From Serinus canaria (Eukaryota; Chordata; Aves; Passeriformes; Fringillidae): 64,000 nucleotides of DNA. Made by a program: the position numbers and the translations under genes. The stretch is taken from contig NC_066316.1 of the NCBI RefSeq assembly GCF_022539315.1, positions 52,701,994 to 52,765,993 on the forward strand, read 5' to 3'. The notes below the pieces were generated by a model. The model was not told the origin of the DNA and did no database searches. It saw only the letters and a list, made by a program, of their open reading frames with translations. Each line of letters begins with the position of its first letter. The first letter of the stretch is position 1. This document shows, piece after piece, positions 1 to 12,760 of this stretch.

Positions 1-2054
1 AGAGTCTGACAGTCTCAATTAGAATTTAAGCATTTGGAACTCATTTGATCCTCTGAGTGCTTCTGGACTTCATGAGGGAGAGAAAAGCCCCAAGGGTCTA
101 AGACTAAGATATAATCAATATCTGCACTGCATCATATCACATAACGTGGAAAGAGTTTATTTTTGAGAGTGGAGCTTATCAGAAGTCTCCTTTCTCATTT
201 TTCTTCCTGGTTCTCTCTCTGTATATAGTGAGCCTTTTGCAGCATCAGCCACATGTATTATATTGGGATAGTGGTTAAATACAAAGCTTAGCAATCCATG
301 GAAAAGCACGAGGGTCATTACTCTGGACTTTTTCAGAAGCAATTGCAGCTGGAGCCGAGAGGTCAAGAAAATAAATGCTGCCAACCTAAGTCCCCTTATT
401 TCCCCTTTTTTTATTCCAATAAAAGAGCAAACCCCTCAAACAAACAGAAATCCTCCTGCTTAACAAACACTTTCTCCCTCAAAACTGTTTTGAGACAGAG
501 AAAGGCAGTAGTGGCAGCTGCTGGCTGAAAGGAGCAACTGCCTTTTTCCTTCCACGTGGAATTAAGGATGGGTACATCAGATGACACAGAAACAAGCACA
601 CATCTGCACTGACTGCCAAGATAAGAGAACCTGTGCTGCTGTTACACAGCTTCATTTATGCCCCTGAGTCTTACCACATACAGGCGTTGTCACTGGGTAT
701 CCCCAAACTGCAGAGTGGATACCATACTGAGCCCCACAGAAAACTTGGCACTTTGGTCCACCTGCCCTGTTGTTCACTTCTGCCTTAACTCGAAGGGAAT
801 AACCCTTGCCTTGCCCCAGGCCATCATGGCTTGACTGCCTTCTCCTGCCAGAAGCCTGCTTTGTCACAGCTAACCAGCGATGTGACGATGACGTGACTCA
901 ACTGCTGTCACGCAGCCCTTGCTGTGCAGGAAGAGGATCGCAGCAGCCTGCTGGGGACAGAAAGGTGACGTTGCTCAGCAGGAGGGCGGTGTTTGCTGTG
1001 ATGCAAAGCTTCTCGTTTATTTGAAGAGGTGGCACAGAAGCACAGCTGGGACAGCTCGTGACAGATCACCCATAACAAATCATCTCTGAGCTGACAGCGG
1101 CTTTGGAGCCACAGCTGCTCTTGTCATCGCTGGGAGGAACAAAGCTCTACACAGTTGGCTGCAGCTGGCAGTCCTGACCCTCACAGCAGCAGCAAGAAAC
1201 ACTCATCACTCTCTCCCTGTCTCTTTGGAGATGAATCTTCCCTGCATCTATCCTGCTTAGAAGAGATGTAAGGACAAGAAAATAAAATAAGATTTAAAAT
1301 CTCTTTTGAACAAAATTGAAGAAGAATCTCTTGTGAGGTGATTTCAAGGAAGACAAAGAGGAATGCTGATCACACCTGTTCATGCTCTGTGTCCCTCTTG
1401 GTATGGCTGGGCTGCTTTTCTCTCCACTGTCATGTTGAGAGCAATGGGAAGATTGAAATGGGAGCATAACTGGATTGCCTGCCCTATATATAAATTAACA
1501 TTTTATATGGTGTTTCACTCTGATTACTGGCTTTCAAATGCCAGCTGCACTTGGAATAATAATTACCGGTGGCATTTATTAACCTAAATATCCCACTGGT
1601 ATTAAAAGGAATATTACTAAGGGAAATAAAAACTCAACAACTTGTGATATCTAGATAACAACTAGTGAAGACTTTAGACAACTGCATATTCTTAACTGCA
1701 GTGACTTGTATTTTAGTTATCTTAGTCCATTAAATAGATCACCATGTTTACTTTTCAGTTCTCACACAGCATATTGCTGCAGGCGTTTTTCAAAGAAAAT
1801 TTTAAACACAATGTTCAAGGTACATAGATGTATTTTTCTAAAAAGTTTCACAATGTTTGAGAAAATACATGTAATGACACATCCAGAAGTTTTACTATGC
1901 CTATTTTAGGCAGAACACCTTTGTTTTGATTTTGAGATGCCTATTACTCTTCCTTTGAAATTCATGTCTCTTGTGAGAAACAGTCTTATCTCTCAAGAAT
2001 AATTAGGATTGACTAATAATCATGCAAATTTTATAATCTCAGACTAAAAATGCA
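1..2054. other. Intergenic sequence, no gene seen
   Basis: AT-rich non-coding sequence with stop codons in all frames at short spacing. I see no exon with plausible splice sites and no recognisable repeat family. A somewhat more GC-rich stretch at about 800-1200 carries a cluster of CRE/AP-1-like words (see findings). Confidence 0.6.
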
Positions 2055-3105
2055 TGGTGGGTTGACCCTGGGTGAGCAGTAAAACTCCCACCCAATTACT
2101 TGCTCACTCCTACTCCCTTCCCTGAAACCAGCTGGATAGGGGGAAAATAAAAAGGAACAGAGTAAACAAGCTCATGAGTAGAGATAAAGACAGGGAGATC
2201 AATTTTCCCAATTACTGTTGGAAGAAAACTAGACTTTACTCAGGGAAATGAACTTAATTTATTGTCGATTGAGATAAACGTTTGGGCACTGATTTGGATA
2301 ACAACAAACAACAGACTTTTGGGGAAGGGGGGGCCTGCCCCACAATGGAGCACCTCTTCCTCCTCCAACCTTGGTGTTCCTGTTAGGAAAATGAATCCAC
2401 AAACATCAGAGGTTTATGTCCAAAAAGGAGACAGAGGAGTCCTTTTCCTTTATTCGAATAAAGGGAGAGGCCATGGGGCATTCCCCTGGGGTCTCTCAAA
2501 TTTTTGGAGGATGCATCTTCCCTTTTTATCCTAATTTCCCAGCTTCATTTCCCTTCTCTTTCCCCATTGGCTGAGGTACTTCAGAGGTACAGACTTCCCA
2601 ATATGCCTGATACCAAAGATTTCCCTCTAATGTATAACCCACCCTTTTAATTTTTAATTCTTACAGAATTTAGGGGGTTTTCTTTCCCATTGTTTCTTTC
2701 ATCTTTCAATGTTTAATTTCATTTATCAGCAAACCTAAAGTTTATTTGTAAAGACAAATATCTTTTCCCATTCATCAGTCAGGGGAATCCTTCCCATTGT
2801 TTCTTTTATCTCCCAGTTTTTCCTACCAGGAGAATCACAGCTTGTTTGTAAAGACAAATTTGCTATTCCTATCATTCCTCTGCTGCTTCTCAATCTTTCT
2901 GTCCCCTCCTCTTGCCTGTACCTTAACTCAAATATGTTTCCACAGAGGTGCCACCAGCTGTGCCCATGTGTGCACAGCTGCGTCCTGTGCTGGGTCCATT
3001 TTGGAGCTGTCTGAAACCATCCTGCAGGGCAGCGCTGGCCGCTTCCCACAGGACCCAGTCCTGCAGCTCCCCCTGCCAGCACCTGGCTACCTGCTCCACA
3101 CAGAG
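2055..3105. mobile_element. Solo LTR of an avian endogenous retrovirus, interrupted
   Basis: The left part (about 2055-2380) and the right part (about 2879-3105) together resemble one common avian ERV LTR. Recognisable stretches are the GGGTTGACCC start, an AATTTATTG segment near 2255, and the AAATATG...ACAGAGGTGCCACCA segment near 2930-2950 followed by a GC-rich tail. A second LTR sits inside it. No gag, pol or env sequence is present, so it is a solo LTR left by recombination. Both outer ends are approximate; I could not find a clear target-site duplication for the outer element. Family identity is from recall. Confidence 0.6.
2381..2874. mobile_element. Second LTR nested inside the first
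   Basis: The 494-bp element starts TGTTAGG and ends CCTATCA, the usual TG...CA ends of an LTR. The 4-bp direct repeat TTCC flanks it at 2377-2380 and 2875-2878, as expected for retroviral integration. Removing it rejoins the outer LTR sequence (CTTGGTG next to TCTGCTG). It contains an AATAAA hexamer near 2456 and T-rich internal near-repeats around AAGACAAAT (about 2751 and 2851). It resembles an LTR common in passerine genomes, by recall. No internal viral sequence is present. Confidence 0.7.
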
Positions 3106-4159
3106 TAGGTCATTATTCAGAGAGGAGGTTACATGGTACTTTTCCATTGTTTATCATTCTTCCCTTTCTGAACTGTTGTCTGTACATCTCAAGGGAAGCA
3201 ATTAAAACTAACGTGGAAATAGTAAAAAGTGACAGATATTTTGGAAAACTTCTCTGCTTTTAGAAGCTCATTATTGTCTACATATGCAGTCACACATTAA
3301 TGGTGAGACACTCTAGGTGCTGCTAGATCTAACTAGAAGCATGCAGCATCACCAGGGGAGGGCCTCATTCTTTGCTTGGGAGTCTCCTTTCTCCTGTCAG
3401 GCATTTCTGCTCTGAACTACAAAGATGAATACCCAGTTATAAATAGCAATTTTTTTTTTTACAAAGTAATGGGAAAACTTTAAAAATACAGGCATTCCTG
3501 CATGTGTTTGCAGCCCACTGGAATGAATTAGCTTTTTCTTGTGCAAACCAACAAATGAGTCTCCTCCTCAGCCATTTAGGACTACAGCTAATTTGCAGGA
3601 CTTGGGCATATTTCTAAGGTCCCAGGCCTGGGAACATGTGTGGCTAAATCATGAGCCCACAAGAGACAGGGTCTCCTCATCCTCAGGCCCTCACTTCTCC
3701 TCCCTTTGTAGGAAAGAAAGAAAACTGGGCATGCAGACAGTGAAAGAGCAGGATTTTCCTCCAGACAGGTCAACAGCTGGCTGAAGGGAGAACCAAGACC
3801 TTGCCTGTTCCTCTGGAGACAATTTGCCTTTGGGCATTGCATGTTTCACTCATTTACCTTGTATCTATCAAAATTCATCTAACTGAAGCAGCCTTGTTTG
3901 GAACACTTCATAGAATGGAGAATCCACGACTTCTTTGAGCTTGTTCCAATATTAATAATTTTCATCATAGTGTGTCTTCCTTCTTTTTGTACTTGGCTCC
4001 AGCCCCCAGACATTACTGCTTGTTGTGCCTTTTCCTGCTAAATTAAAGTGCCTTTTGATACTAGTATTTAAATTCAGTTAAGTTTTTTAAGATAGTGAGA
4101 ATTACGTAATTGCGCTTTTCTCTGAAATAAGCTAAGCAGACAGATCTCTTGCTGCGAGG
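3106..4159. other. Intergenic sequence, nothing recognised
   Basis: Short frames only, no splice-flanked exon and no repeat family that I can name. A T-run lies near 3451-3461. Confidence 0.5.
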
Positions 4160-4800
4160 CATTTTCTTCTGTTTTTGAACTTTAGTTTTTCAGCACTCTC
4201 CCTTCTTGTAAGACAGCTTAGAAGCCTGGCCAGCAGTAGCATACTCAGTATTTTATCAGGTGAAATCAATTCCCTCCTCCCACTGCCCTACTTACAGATC
4301 TGAGGATTGTACTAGCTGTTTTTGCAGGAAGATCTCAGGATTGCTAACGTCTCCTACTGAGATGCCTGCTTTAACCCGTGCCTCCAAATCAGTTCTGCAG
4401 CTCTTGGAGCTAAATTACTGATTTTGAAGACATTCCACATTCCTTGCTCCTAAATGCATAGCTTTGCATTTGCCTGCATTAAAAATGCATTTTGTCAGCA
4501 ATGTTTTATTGCCTTGTCCTTAGTGCTATTCACCTTTCTGGCAGTTTTATGCCATGTACAGATTTGATCAACCACAGTGCTGTATCTGCTTTTGAGCCCT
4601 CTTTACTGTCAGATCTAGCACTTGTCTCTGCAAAATCCCACCAGGAATGCTCCACTCAGCAAGGATTCCACATTGCAGGCTACTTTGTAAGATCCCTAGT
4701 TTCATTCACAATCCATTTAAAGCCCACCTCATTTGCACAAGCTATTGCCAATTTCTTTATTGAAACCCCAGGCACTATTATATCAAATGCCCTATGAATG
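4160..4800 (-). mobile_element. Degenerate ancient CR1/L3-type LINE remnant
   Basis: Read on the minus strand, the part around 4440-4490 (GGCAAATGCAAAGC then TGCATTTAGGAGCAAGGAA) matches the segment after the reverse-transcriptase core of old amniote CR1/L3 LINEs, where a lysine-cysteine-lysine word is followed by a his-leu-gly word. The flanking several hundred bases are too decayed to translate. Boundaries are approximate. It could also be a related old LINE family. Confidence 0.45.
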
Positions 4801-7800
4801 AAATTTTATCTACAAATTGAGGTAATAACCTCAAATAATAGTGTCAAAGGACACAGTGGAATAAGAACTCTTTTTTTCCCCTCCAGAATAACATAAAACT
4901 ACTTTCTCAACATCCTTATGTTCCAGTTTTCAACTGACTCCAGTATAATCCTTCTTCTTATTTTGCCCACATGGCTACTCTACTTCCTGCTGTCTATATT
5001 CTTTTTCCAGATATTGTTAGCTAAGCATTTTTTCAGGCTCCTAGAATATATCAGACTGTAAAAAATACATGAAAACTGCCCACCAGTTGGCTGAAATTCT
5101 CTTCAGCCTGCTCTGTGCCACTCTTGATGACACACTAGTCCAGTCTCAACTCTTCAAAAAAGATTGAAACAGGATGAACTGACCCAGCTCAGTTCTGGTT
5201 ACTACTGCAAGTCATTAACTATACAGAGGAATGAGTTTGGCAGGAGACTTGATTTTGTGCTTGATTTACCCATGTATTTGAGCATAAGAGGAAGGAAGGA
5301 GTTAACTGTGCTCAAGTTTAGCAATATGTTCTCCCACAGTAAGTAGTGTGTGATACCATCTTGCATCGCTCAGGGTGACAAAGTAGAGCTGGTAGACTCC
5401 CACATTTTTTCTCAAAGTTAGCTCATGTACTTTGTACCTCATGTACTTTGGAGAGAGAGAATTTTCTTTAGAGCTAAAATTGCAGAATTGGCTCCAGAAC
5501 TTTGAATCTCTTGATACACTGCCTAATGCCTCTATACTTTTCTTATGTGAGAAAGGAATTTCTTTAGAAGCATTCCATTAGGGGGCTGTACAGTATGTTT
5601 CAAGCTGTAGTAGGATTCCACCCAGTTACTGCTGTCCACAAGAGAGAGCTGAGAAGTATTAGAATTACAGTTCTTTGGATCCCACTTTATACCAAATCCA
5701 CGTCCTGGGTACTCCTCATTGCATCTGTACCACGAGCAATCCAGCATAACAATTTGCTTTCTCACATCTCAGCATTGCTCTCAAGACTCAAAATTCTTTG
5801 ATGATCCAAGCTGTCTCTTCTGGCTGCCTGTGGGTGTACTGTCTGGTCCCTCAGGGAATTACAATGAGTATTCCTCCCGCTAGTTTGCTGAAACCCACTG
5901 CTTTGCAGTCCCATGTGACTTCTGTTGCAGCAAGGATCTGTGTCACTTTATTTTTGTGTCATACTATGAAACACTGCTGCAGCCTGCAGTTCTCTGATCT
6001 TTGGCTTTCCAAAGGTTATATTCAGTCTCTATTGCTGCAGTCTGTATCTTTGGTCATCACCTGCTCCACAGGAAAGTTCTCTCTCAGTGAATTCATGCAG
6101 ACCCAATGAATTAGGGTGAACAATCCTGCCTTCCTGTTCCTACCACAGGTGCACCTCAGGAACTGCTGTTTGCTTTGTGGATGTTTTCTCTATTCTTGTG
6201 GTGTCATGAAAAGCCCCTGCCCACCCTTACCGCTCCCTCCACCCTAACCATCACCAATAGATCAAATTCCTTTGAGGCTCTCTGGTATGCTGAGTGTAAC
6301 ACAGCTGGAAAGTCAAAGTGTTGTGTTGAAGTTGGTTTTATTTTGATTTTTTTGTCCTTTTTGATTGGCTCAATGAATACACCCAGGGAAATAAAGAACA
6401 AGGCAATAAAAGGGAAGCTATTAGAATGCATCACTGTGGAGCTGAGAAGCTGGCTTATTCAATCACTCTGAGTCAAGCACAGATAACTGTGGTTAGAGGG
6501 CTTCTCTGTGTCACTGCCTTAGAAAAGTCATTGCGAGGAAGCACCTGGGGGGAATATGCAGCTAACTTGGTGAGCTTGCTGTGTGTGAAGCTCCTGGGAG
6601 CAGCATTCAGCTCACAGAGTCAATGAACCAAGGTCAGAAAATTCAGATGCTGGAGTCATTTGAAGAAGCTAACTTTAATAATGCTTTTGAAGACATCTGT
6701 GTTGCCAGATTTTTTTTTCAGATCCTACAGCCTTTAGTAGCTTCAAAGTAACAATTAAGCTTTTTAAAATGGTGCCCTGTCTGTTGGCAACATATTTTAT
6801 GCATTGTAACATTTAAGCTTCACGAGTTTATCAGTAAAAAAAAATTGATAATTTATATAATTAGAATTATATTCATTTACTGTTTAAAAGCATCCTAAAC
6901 AGACAACACAGTATTTTACTTTAACATGTTTATAAACTACAACACACTTGTAAGATTCTATTTCAAACAAAATAATTCCCCTGCATTGTTTAAAAATCTC
7001 AATGAAATTATGTTATTATTCAATGTTTATTTTGGTCTTCTGTTAGGCAGACTTGCAGCTGGCACCTGCAGAGGGCTGCAGTTTGCAGATCTTTGTTCAA
7101 GCAGCAGCATTACTGATTTTGACATGTACAATGAGCACAGACTCCACACCTGAAAATAAATGTGACAGGCAGACATAGTGGGGAGGATCCAAACATCCAC
7201 TCCCTGTCCATGTTCTTCTGGGTGCCACTTACTTGGCCACACCTTACAGGACTGAGTGGGAGGTTTGCACTGTGGGAACTGCCTCCAAATTCCAGTGCAT
7301 GCCCATGGACAGCAAGGACCTACTTCACCCCTTCTGGAAGAAAAGCCAGTACAAGAAACCAAGTGAGACCAAGTACTGCCCACCACAGGATTGCACCTCA
7401 CCTATGTTACAAAGGCATCTGATGCACTCTCCAGTTCTTGGTACTACACCTGCATGAGTTTTCTGCCTCCCAACTTTTCCTCACTCCCAGCAGTTGTTTA
7501 TATTGACAAGACACAGAGGCTTGTTTCACATCCACAAACATCAGCCTCAGGGGAGCATTTGACTTCACAGATGCCTGTGAATCTTGCCTAGGCTTGTACT
7601 TCAATCATCAGCTGTTCTGGCTAAGATAGAAAATTGCTGCATCCCAGGCTAAGTTCAAGCACAAATAAGTCTTCAGTGGTAATTGTGGCTGTTTTGCCAT
7701 AAATTTGATGAGGATTGCGCTGCTGATGGGATTAAAAGCCTTTTTCAATTGCTACACAGTTCTGTGTTCTTCTAATTTGCACAGTTCTGTTCTTGAAATG

Positions 7801-9755
7801 AACACATGCTTTGCACCCTCTGTTGCATCAATCTAAACCTTTCTCCTGCCATCTTTTGGAAATATCAAACATTCCATGAATTTTGCAGCTTCGCTTGGTT
7901 AGTGCTAATGGCCTGATGATGCCAACACTTAGCTATCACTTCATTCTTTGGATAAAATTCATTCTGTACTTACAGAGATGATGATATCAGCAGGAATTCC
8001 ACTTGCAACAATCCAGTGTTGCCAGAGCCTAGGTAATTCACAGGGAATCCTTAATCTCTGTGTTGTATAACAATTCATATTTTTCCTAGGAAATTCCTCC
8101 AGTGTCCTTTCCCAAGTACCTTCCAACTCCATTCTTTCTGCTGGTCCTTGAAAACATCTTATTTTTCTACCTGGATGTCTAGTTATGATGTTACTATGCA
8201 GCTGAATCATGTCTAAAACAATTCCTCCCAGTATCATTCCTCCCAGTTCTTCTTCCCTAACTTTACAGACTTAAATATTTTATCAACAACATCAGAGAGG
8301 AAACTGGCTGAGCAGTAAATGGATTAACAGCATCTGCCTCATTTGCACCACCGTGCCCTCAAACTTCTCTAGCAAAGTTTTAACACCCACCTGATATTTT
8401 GAAGTCATATTTACTAACTCTTCATGAGTTATCTTAAAGTTAATCAGTTAAATCATGGCTGTCAGTTGCACTGTATGATTACTAACTCGTCCATATAATT
8501 ATCGCCTAAGATAAAAATCTTGAGAGCCAATTTCATTGTACATCTTGCTCTTTGAATTTCTTTAGCTGATTACTTCTCAGTTGCATGCCACACTAGAATT
8601 CTTCCAAAAGAATGTAGAGATCCAATTTAAAGACTGATGAGTTGACATCATCAGTTGTCAAAAGAATTTTAATAATCTTTTCTTTTGATGAAATTGTTTT
8701 CAACTTTGTGTCTTGCACTCAGAAATCCACACATAGTAGATGAATGCAACAGCTTTTGGCATATCATAAATATTGATTTATCTTCATTAATTCCATGTTT
8801 TAATCTTTCAGACCTATCCAGATGCACATCTAGGATTTTTTCTTCGTTGGCTTGCTTATAACTTCAGAGATGCCAGCAATCTTTCTATGAGGCTGTTAAT
8901 TTTGTCTTTTTTTTTATTATTATCTTTGAGTAAATAAAGATATTTTCTTATGGAATGGGAACTGCTCTTAGTATGCAACATTTTCTATTTCAGAATATTT
9001 AGACTTGAGGCCTTCATTCCCACCATCTATCACTGTATTTTGAGTCTTTTCACATTTACTATTCACACAGTTTAAAAAAAAAAAAAAGTTTCCATGGCCA
9101 CTGTCTTTCTAGTGATGATGCCATGGATGCCCATCACTGTGCATTTTGCACTGATATATCTGAATACAAATGATTTATGCTCATGCTTCCATTCAGGAAG
9201 TTTTTTTGTCCTTACCTGACATTCTGCCTCATATGCTACTGGTCCCCCATCCCACATCTTCCCTGACTTCCCAGAAACCTCTCCTTTCTTAGATTTACTG
9301 CCTTGCTCTTTGGAGACCTTTTTTGTCATGCACAACCTGCAGTTCTTCTGATGATAGTGTCTCAGTCTGTGTCATTTTTACTCTTGCTTGAGTTTTCCAT
9401 AATCTCCAAAAGTGGAATCTAATTGTGGATTCTGGCAGCTCTCCAGATGATGCTCTCTCAGTTTATGGCCTGAGAGGACACTATCAGCATTGGGAACTTC
9501 TGAAGTTTATAGCAGAATTTCCAGTGTGAATTATATATGTGCTGTGGGTTTTAGAAAGATGTCTTCTCTCTTTTCACACTTGGATTCTTTTGACACAAAT
9601 CTACCAAAATTCACAGATCTACCTCTGTATCATTTAAACTTCAGATAAAATTATTAGTATCATATAAACACCAATACTAGCAGTGGGTTTTTGAACAAAA
9701 ATGGAATCTTGGCTTTAGAGACCCTCTAAGCCATACAAATAAAACCTGTTAAAAT

Positions 9756-9803
9756 GATGCAATGAGCTTGAAGTTTATTTACAAACTACAAGTGACAATA
9801 TGT
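9756..9803. repeat. Copy 1 of a diverged 48-bp direct repeat
   Basis: Starts GATGCAA and contains GTTTATTTACAAACT followed by CAAGTGACAA and ATGT. The partner is at 11286-11333, about 1.5 kb away in the same orientation and the same length, with scattered substitutions. Probably pieces of one old repeat or a local duplication. Confidence 0.6.
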
Positions 9804-11285
9804 ACTGTTTGCCACCTCAGATGACACTAGCTGCCACATCAGTTCAAGGACAAAAATCCTAAGGTATGTTCATAGGTCTGATGAAAACAAGGATGCTTCT
9901 CTCATTAGAAAAATCATATATGAGACAGAGAAGTCACTTAAAAGTCAAATCACAGTTACATGACTTCTGCAGATGAGACCCTGCATTTGGCTGCCTCTTC
10001 ATGAGGCAATTAGAAAATTCCATGACATTTAAATCATCTTTAGCATCTTCCTTTGGCTCTTACAGCCTTATACAGACTCTTCTCTAAAACAATCTTTCAG
10101 ATTACAAAAAAAGTTAAAAATAGTTAAATGGCTTTGAAAGAAAAAGGAAGAAATTAATCTCACAACAACCGTGCAATAAAGGGAAGGACTAAACTCTTGT
10201 TTTAAGAGAGAGGACTATTGCCATAGAGAGCAATGAGAAAGGAGAACAAAGAAATGTTACTTCCTGGAGTTCAAATATAACTTTCCTCCTTATCCATGGG
10301 GAAGCGATAAATGGAAGAAAATGTGGAACAGCTGGAAAGGATAAAAGAATCAGGAGAGGCAACAAAGCAAAACATTCCCCCAGATGAATTGATTTCCCTT
10401 TGATCTAACAAAGATTTGAAATTTGTCAGTTTTAAACAGAACAGAAAATGAGGATATGCAATAGACATCTATAATGGATAGGAGCAAGATGAAAGGTCTG
10501 AGATGAATCGTGATTGGTATGAAGTGCTCCAGGTTGTTTTGGGTTTTTTTCTGATCTTGTACAACTCTCTCACAACTAGGTAATTACTCAGCTTCCTATC
10601 CCATTAAAATTGCCTAATGAAAGCTCAGCTGCTTTTGAAAAAATTAGCAGTAAGTAAAGATGGTTATTTTGTTATCGACAGTCATTTTGGTAGGAATGTC
10701 AATATAAAATGGACTACGTCATTGCTGAGAAAACATCAACAGCAATAACCTGTCTTGCTGAAAAAGTTAATGATCTAGCCAGTTGTTATTAAATTGTATA
10801 TACAAACTTAATTATATGTATAGTTGCTGTATTACCAGCTTGTCTTTTTAAAGCCCCAGATTAAATATTGTTCCCTCAGTGCCTGCACATCCTGACCTCT
10901 ACAACAGGCAGCAGTAGGCATAAATTGCCCTTGTGTTCACTCAAATCATAAAACCAAGATTGTATTATTATCAACAACCACAATCATATATAAATAAGAA
11001 TTAGTAAATGCTATTAGTCCCTCTACAAGGCAACAAAACAATCACAGGAACCTTCCTAGGCTATTTTCCTAAAGGTCTATATTTTTATTTGTTTGCTGCA
11101 GCCCCTGTTACTGATAAATTTTGCATTTGCATCCTCTGCTATTTCCAGGCAGGCATGTTTCAGTAGCTGTCTCCCCAGAACAAGCCAGATCTGTTTGCCT
11201 CCTTTCATACCCCCTCTGTCTCCAGAGCCAGTTACAGCTCCAGTGTTCTTTTATTCACATTCCTGTTCCAATACGTGGAGAAGGT

Positions 11286-11333
11286 GATGCAACAAGTCTG
11301 ACGTTTATTTACAAACTGCAAGTGACAACATGT
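11286..11333. repeat. Copy 2 of a diverged 48-bp direct repeat
   Basis: Shares GATGCAA, GTTTATTTACAAACT, CAAGTGACAA and ATGT, in the same order and spacing, with the copy at 9756-9803. Confidence 0.6.
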
Positions 11334-12099
11334 GTTAACTTAGCTGGTTGCACCCAGCAGAAAGGGACATTCCAAAACCAATCTTCTGGAACAACAAACC
11401 AAACTGCACCTGCTCAGCTCCCTTGAGCCAAGCAGATACAGATTGTTACCGTGACTGAATCAATTACCAGTGCTGTAGCTGTCAGAACATCCCCAAATTA
11501 ACACAAAAAAGGCAGGGAAGCAGAAGATTACTATATTTTAAGTCAATATCCTTCACAAAGAAGGAAAAACCTGAAAACTTCTGGAAACCTTGATCTATAA
11601 GGAAACTGTGTCAATCAGCTCAGCTCACCTGGCCAGATACTAATTCAGGTAAACACTGGCATTATAGTCAAAGCAAAAAAGCAAAAGGCCAAAGCAAAGT
11701 GCCATGACCAGAAGTTATATTTCTGTTCAATTTCTCTGTCTCCAAACTTAACTATGAATTTCATAATTTCTGTATTTTAGCAGAAGTTCAGTTTGATCTG
11801 AAAAATCATCAGATAGCCCTGGTATATGCCTTAGCTGAGCTAAGGAAGATCTAATGAACACTGGCAGGGCCCCAGCACTCCTCCTCTGAGCTAGAAGAGG
11901 ACTTTTCACAGCTGCAGTGCAAAGCACTCAGGCATGAGGCTGGGAGTCTTCCCTTCCTCCTCTTCCCAGAGCCTGACTTTATATTCATTTCATAGTTCCT
12001 AGTTTTTCTGCAAGAGACAACAGGTAACCCCTGTCCACCTTTCAACACTACTCCTGTTCTGGTGGTTCTCTAGCAATTCCTTTAAGCTGTTTCTTTTCC

Positions 12100-12760
12100 A
12101 GGGTGAAGGGCTCTAGACTTCACACTAATTCCTCATGTAGATGTTGACCTGTGCCTTCTGCTGCACTTCTGTGAATCTTCTCTACATCTCTCCCTTTTCT
12201 GTGACCAGCACTGCACAGCACATGAAGTGCAGTGAACTGGAACTTTATACAGGGATCCTTTATCTTTTGTTTTGCCATCAGATCTTTTCTTAATCCTTAC
12301 CAATATTTTAGTTTCCTCTTTTGACTGCTGCTCAGCACTAACCTGATGTTTTCAGAGCACTATCTATCATTCTGTCAAAAGGTTTCCCCTGAGTAACAGA
12401 GATCACTGCAGAGATCACTATTGCAAATGTGATATTAGGATTGTTTTTTTTCCCCATGTATCACTTCACATTTACCTATGCTGTGTTTCACCTGCCATTT
12501 CATTGTCAAGTTTCATGATGACTTTCTGAGATTCTTGACAATTGCCCATTGCCTTTACTATTCTGAATAATTCACATCATCAATAAACTTTGTAGCTCAA
12601 TGTTCAAACTTTTTCTAGGCCACCCATGAATATGGTGTAGAGGTGAGGATCCAGCACAACCCCTGCAAAACTCCAATGGTAACCTAGGTCCATTATGAGG
12701 ATCCATGCCAGGATTTCTTCATTTGTGATATAGCTGGGATGTTTATCAGGCAAGGCTACT
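12100..12760 (-). mobile_element. Degenerate CR1/L3-type LINE, reverse-transcriptase region
   Basis: On the minus strand the segment about 12690-12450 follows the reverse-transcriptase core of ancient amniote CR1/L3 LINEs. The catalytic (Y/F)xDD motif survives as Phe-Ile-Asp-Asp at 12587-12576 in the context K-F-I-D-D-V, and is preceded by a decayed block with L-D-P then I-F-M. Stops and frame changes show it is dead. The outer boundaries are approximate; 12100-12450 is assigned only because it is contiguous and compositionally similar. Confidence 0.6.

Larger units (their letters stand above)
4801..12099. other. Intergenic sequence, no gene seen
   Basis: More than 7 kb of AT-rich sequence without a recognisable gene. 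Features noted are an A-run at 9073-9087, a diverged 48-bp direct repeat pair (9756 and 11286) and a 7030-7620 stretch in which moderately long frames exist on both strands. None of those frames matches a family I know, and none is flanked by convincing splice sites together with codon bias. Confidence 0.5.

Noticed and set aside
7027..7457. Overlapping frames of 74-124 codons on both strands
   Set aside because: There is no known family, no codon bias on one strand over the other and no convincing splice sites; the GC-richer composition explains the lack of stops.
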